Source: CAZVCJ01 sp964625745 (GTDB lineage: Bacteria > Chloroflexota > Anaerolineae > VGOG01). Taken from it: DNA of 29,989 nucleotides. Numbering within the stretch: position 1 is the stretch's first letter; each line of letters opens with the position of its first letter. Under the pieces are notes generated by a model. It had not been told where the DNA came from and did no database searches. It worked only from the letters and a program-made list of their open reading frames with translations. The DNA lies in contig CAZVCJ010000037.1 of the NCBI GenBank assembly GCA_964625745.1, forward strand, positions 1 through 29,989. Direction: 5' to 3'. A program made the position numbers and the translations under genes. This document shows, in pieces, positions 28,250-29,989 of the stretch.

Positions 28250-28270
28250 CTGCCACTGCGGGCCACAGCG

Positions 28271-29950
28271 TCACACGTGAGCCAGCGCTTCGGCCCTCAT
28301 GAAGCGCCCCGTCCGGGGCAGGAATTCCAGGTTGGCCGCCAATAGCGAGGTGGGCACGATGTGGCAACGCTCCAGGAGATCGTACTGGGCCAGTACCTCC
28401 TGAGGCTTCCCGTCGGCGGCGATGCGCCCCTCGTAGACCAGGACGACGCGGTTGGCGTAGCAGACCGCTAAATCTATGTCGTGGGTGATGAACAGGATGG
28501 CCTCAAAGTTCGGCAACTGCAAGATGGCGTCCATGAAAACCATGTAGTTTTTGTAATCCTGACCGGCGGTGGGTTCGTCCATCACCATGATTTTGGAGCG
28601 CATGGACATGACGGCGGCGATGCTGACCCGCTTCTGCTGGCCGAAGCTGAGGGCCAGGGGTGGGTACTCTTCCAGCCCGCTGAGGTTGAGGATTCTCACC
28701 GCCTCGGCTACCCCCTCGTCAATGGTGGCCTCGTCGTAGCCCAGGTTCTCAGGGCCGAAGGCCAGCTCCTTCCGCACAGTGGGGGCGAAGAGCATGTGAC
28801 TGGGACTCTGGAAGACGTAGCCCAGGGTCTTGGCGATCTCGGCCACGCTTAGCTCGTGCGTGTCCGCCCCCTCGACCAGCACTCGCCCGCCCGTGGGCTT
28901 AAGCAGGCCGATGGCGTGTTTGACCAGGGTGGTTTTGCCTGCGCCATTGGCGCCCAGGATGGCGATGATGTCGCCGCGGTTGATGGTCAGATTGACGTCG
29001 TGTAGGACCAGCGGCCCCTCCTCGTAGGCAAAGCTCACTTCCTCGAACTCCACCAAAGGCGCGCCGACCTGCCCCCCCTTCCTCCCCCCCAGAGCCTGCC
29101 CTGAGCAAGGTCGAAGGGTTGGGGGGGAAAGAGGAGGGGCGGGCGAATAGGCAGAAGCCTGATCGTGGCGCGCCCGGGAGATGACCATCGGCGCCGGCAG
29201 CTTGACCTCGTGGTAGTCCACCACTCGCTCCAGGCCAGCCACAGGCCCAAGATACTGCAGTTGTCCGTCCATCAAAAAGAGAGCCTTTTCTGGCCCGATC
29301 TTCAGGATATCCTCGACCCGATGCTCGACGATGATGATGGCCCGGCCCTCATCGGCCAGGCGGCGGATGAGGCGCAGGGCCTCTTGTGCGCTGGCGGGGT
29401 CGAGGCTGGCCAGGGGTTCATCCAGGAGGAGGATGGAGGGCTGCATGGCCAGGATGCCGGCCAGGGCTACCTTCTGTTTCTCGCCGCCGGAGAGGTAGAA
29501 GGTCTCCCGCCGCCGCAAGTGGTTGATGTCCAGGTAGTCGAGGGTCTCATCAACGCGAGCGGTGATTTCCGCCGGCGGCAGGCCCAGGTTCTCCGGCCCG
29601 AAAGCCACCTCGTTGACGACGCGGCTGCCCAGGATTTGGCGCTCAGGGTCTTGCAGCACCGTGCCCACGATCTGGGAGATGGCCGCCAGGGGCTTGCCGC
29701 CGGTCTCTTCCCCGTGGAGGTAGATACGCCCCTCCAACTCCCCTCTGTAGCTGCGGGGAATGAGGCCATTCAGGCAGCGGATAAGGGTAGTTTTGCCGCA
29801 GCCGCTGGTGCCGGCCACCAGCATGATCTGCCCTGCCTCCAGTTCAAAGGAGACGTCGCGCAGGGCATAATTGGGCCGTTCGCGATATTTGAAAGAGAGA
29901 TTCTCCACGACTAGAGCAGGAGCGCTCGAGCCTTGATAGCCTGGTTCCAA
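28271..29950 (-). CDS. ecfA: ECF transporter fused double ATP-binding protein
   Basis: The 559-residue protein is two ABC ATPases in one chain. Domain 1 has Walker A GTSGCGKTT (residues 47-55), signature YLSGGEKQ near 155 and Walker B SILLLDEPLASLD with IVEHR as the switch. Domain 2 has Walker A GANGAGKTT near 331, the variant signature LSFGQQKR and Walker B KIMVMDEPTAGQD with THD. It energises the ECF importer encoded next to it. The start is TTG 29950, supported by GGGGGAGA six bases upstream. The linker between the domains (~residues 268-292) contains an in-frame CCTGAGC...TCGAAGG/CCCCCC repeat (SPPTLRPCSGQALGGRKGG). Whatever lies upstream is outside the window, so the operon promoter is not seen. 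Confidence 0.93.
   Translation of the reverse strand: MEPGYQGSSAPALVVENLSFKYRERPNYALRDVSFELEAGQIMLVAGTSGCGKTTLIRCLNGLIPRSYRGELEGRIYLHGEETGGKPLAAISQIVGTVLQDPERQILGSRVVNEVAFGPENLGLPPAEITARVDETLDYLDINHLRRRETFYLSGGEKQKVALAGILAMQPSILLLDEPLASLDPASAQEALRLIRRLADEGRAIIIVEHRVEDILKIGPEKALFLMDGQLQYLGPVAGLERVVDYHEVKLPAPMVISRARHDQASAYSPAPPLSPPTLRPCSGQALGGRKGGQVGAPLVEFEEVSFAYEEGPLVLHDVNLTINRGDIIAILGANGAGKTTLVKHAIGLLKPTGGRVLVEGADTHELSVAEIAKTLGYVFQSPSHMLFAPTVRKELAFGPENLGYDEATIDEGVAEAVRILNLSGLEEYPPLALSFGQQKRVSIAAVMSMRSKIMVMDEPTAGQDYKNYMVFMDAILQLPNFEAILFITHDIDLAVCYANRVVLVYEGRIAADGKPQEVLAQYDLLERCHIVPTSLLAANLEFLPRTGRFMRAEALAHV
29083..29141 (-). repeat. Dispersed repeat inside the ecfA interdomain linker
   Basis: CCCTGAGCAAGGTCGAAGG (29099-29117) is flanked by CCCCCC on one side and GGGGGGG on the other, so the whole can fold as a hairpin. 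It is translated in frame as a Pro/Gly/Ser-rich linker between the two ATPase domains and belongs to the same family as the copies at 6595, 6978, 7011, 21063 and 21148. Confidence 0.75.
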
Positions 29951-29989
29951 AGATCTCCCCCTGTTATCCTGACTGGACTCGCATTCCGG

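Overview
The window looks like a high-GC chromosomal segment from an uncultured member of the Chloroflexota, probably Anaerolineae-like. This is inferred from several features together: abundant short dispersed repeats of the CCTGAGC...TCGAAGG and CGTTTCACG kinds that sit inside genes, a large BTAD-AAA-TPR regulator, a PMT-type glycosyltransferase with a duplicated C-terminal beta domain, and a secreted beta-helix protein ending in an IYLPLVL-type tail. No rRNA, tRNA or CRISPR array was found.

Layout. (1) 1-4022 is an accessory block on the + strand: the tail of an unknown gene, a free-standing LAGLIDADG endonuclease-like gene, a small ORF, an antitoxin-like gene overlapping a decapitated PIN-domain toxin, and a restriction-modification pair (SPPY-type methyltransferase plus an XcyI-like PD-(D/E)XK endonuclease). 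(2) 3982-7724 carries two overlapping glycosyltransferases riddled with in-frame dispersed repeats. (3) 7727-9991 holds a leader with its own promoter and terminator, a cold-shock protein and RNase J, each followed by a clear intrinsic terminator. (4) 10043-17327 begins with a DUF2207-like membrane protein whose C-terminus is a Cys/His repeat tail (CHSAC units). A RelE-type toxin-antitoxin pair follows, and the last 12 codons of the tail reappear after it. Then come a secreted beta-helix protein, a translationally coupled radical SAM/SPASM enzyme with an N-terminal PqqD-like RiPP recognition domain, a coiled-coil protein and a membrane winged-helix/zinc-ribbon protein. (5) 17556-24828 contains the BTAD-AAA-TPR regulator, a repeat-filled gap with a MITE-like element, a 72-aa conserved-looking small protein, a 13-codon mini-gene and an 89-aa secreted precursor that both carry the GIIEGD motif (six tandem nonapeptides in the precursor), a possibly structured leader, and a 903-aa secreted protein. 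(6) 24927-29950 is on the - strand: a membrane-anchored zincin-like protein, and an ECF transporter operon (fused double ATPase, S component, T component).

Two things deserve most attention. The RRE-radical SAM enzyme lies near a membrane protein with a 13-Cys/11-His tail, which suggests a peptide-modification system acting on a protein tail. The GIIEGD peptide genes look like a multi-copy secreted peptide with a minimal paralogue just upstream. Both proposals are inference from sequence and context only.
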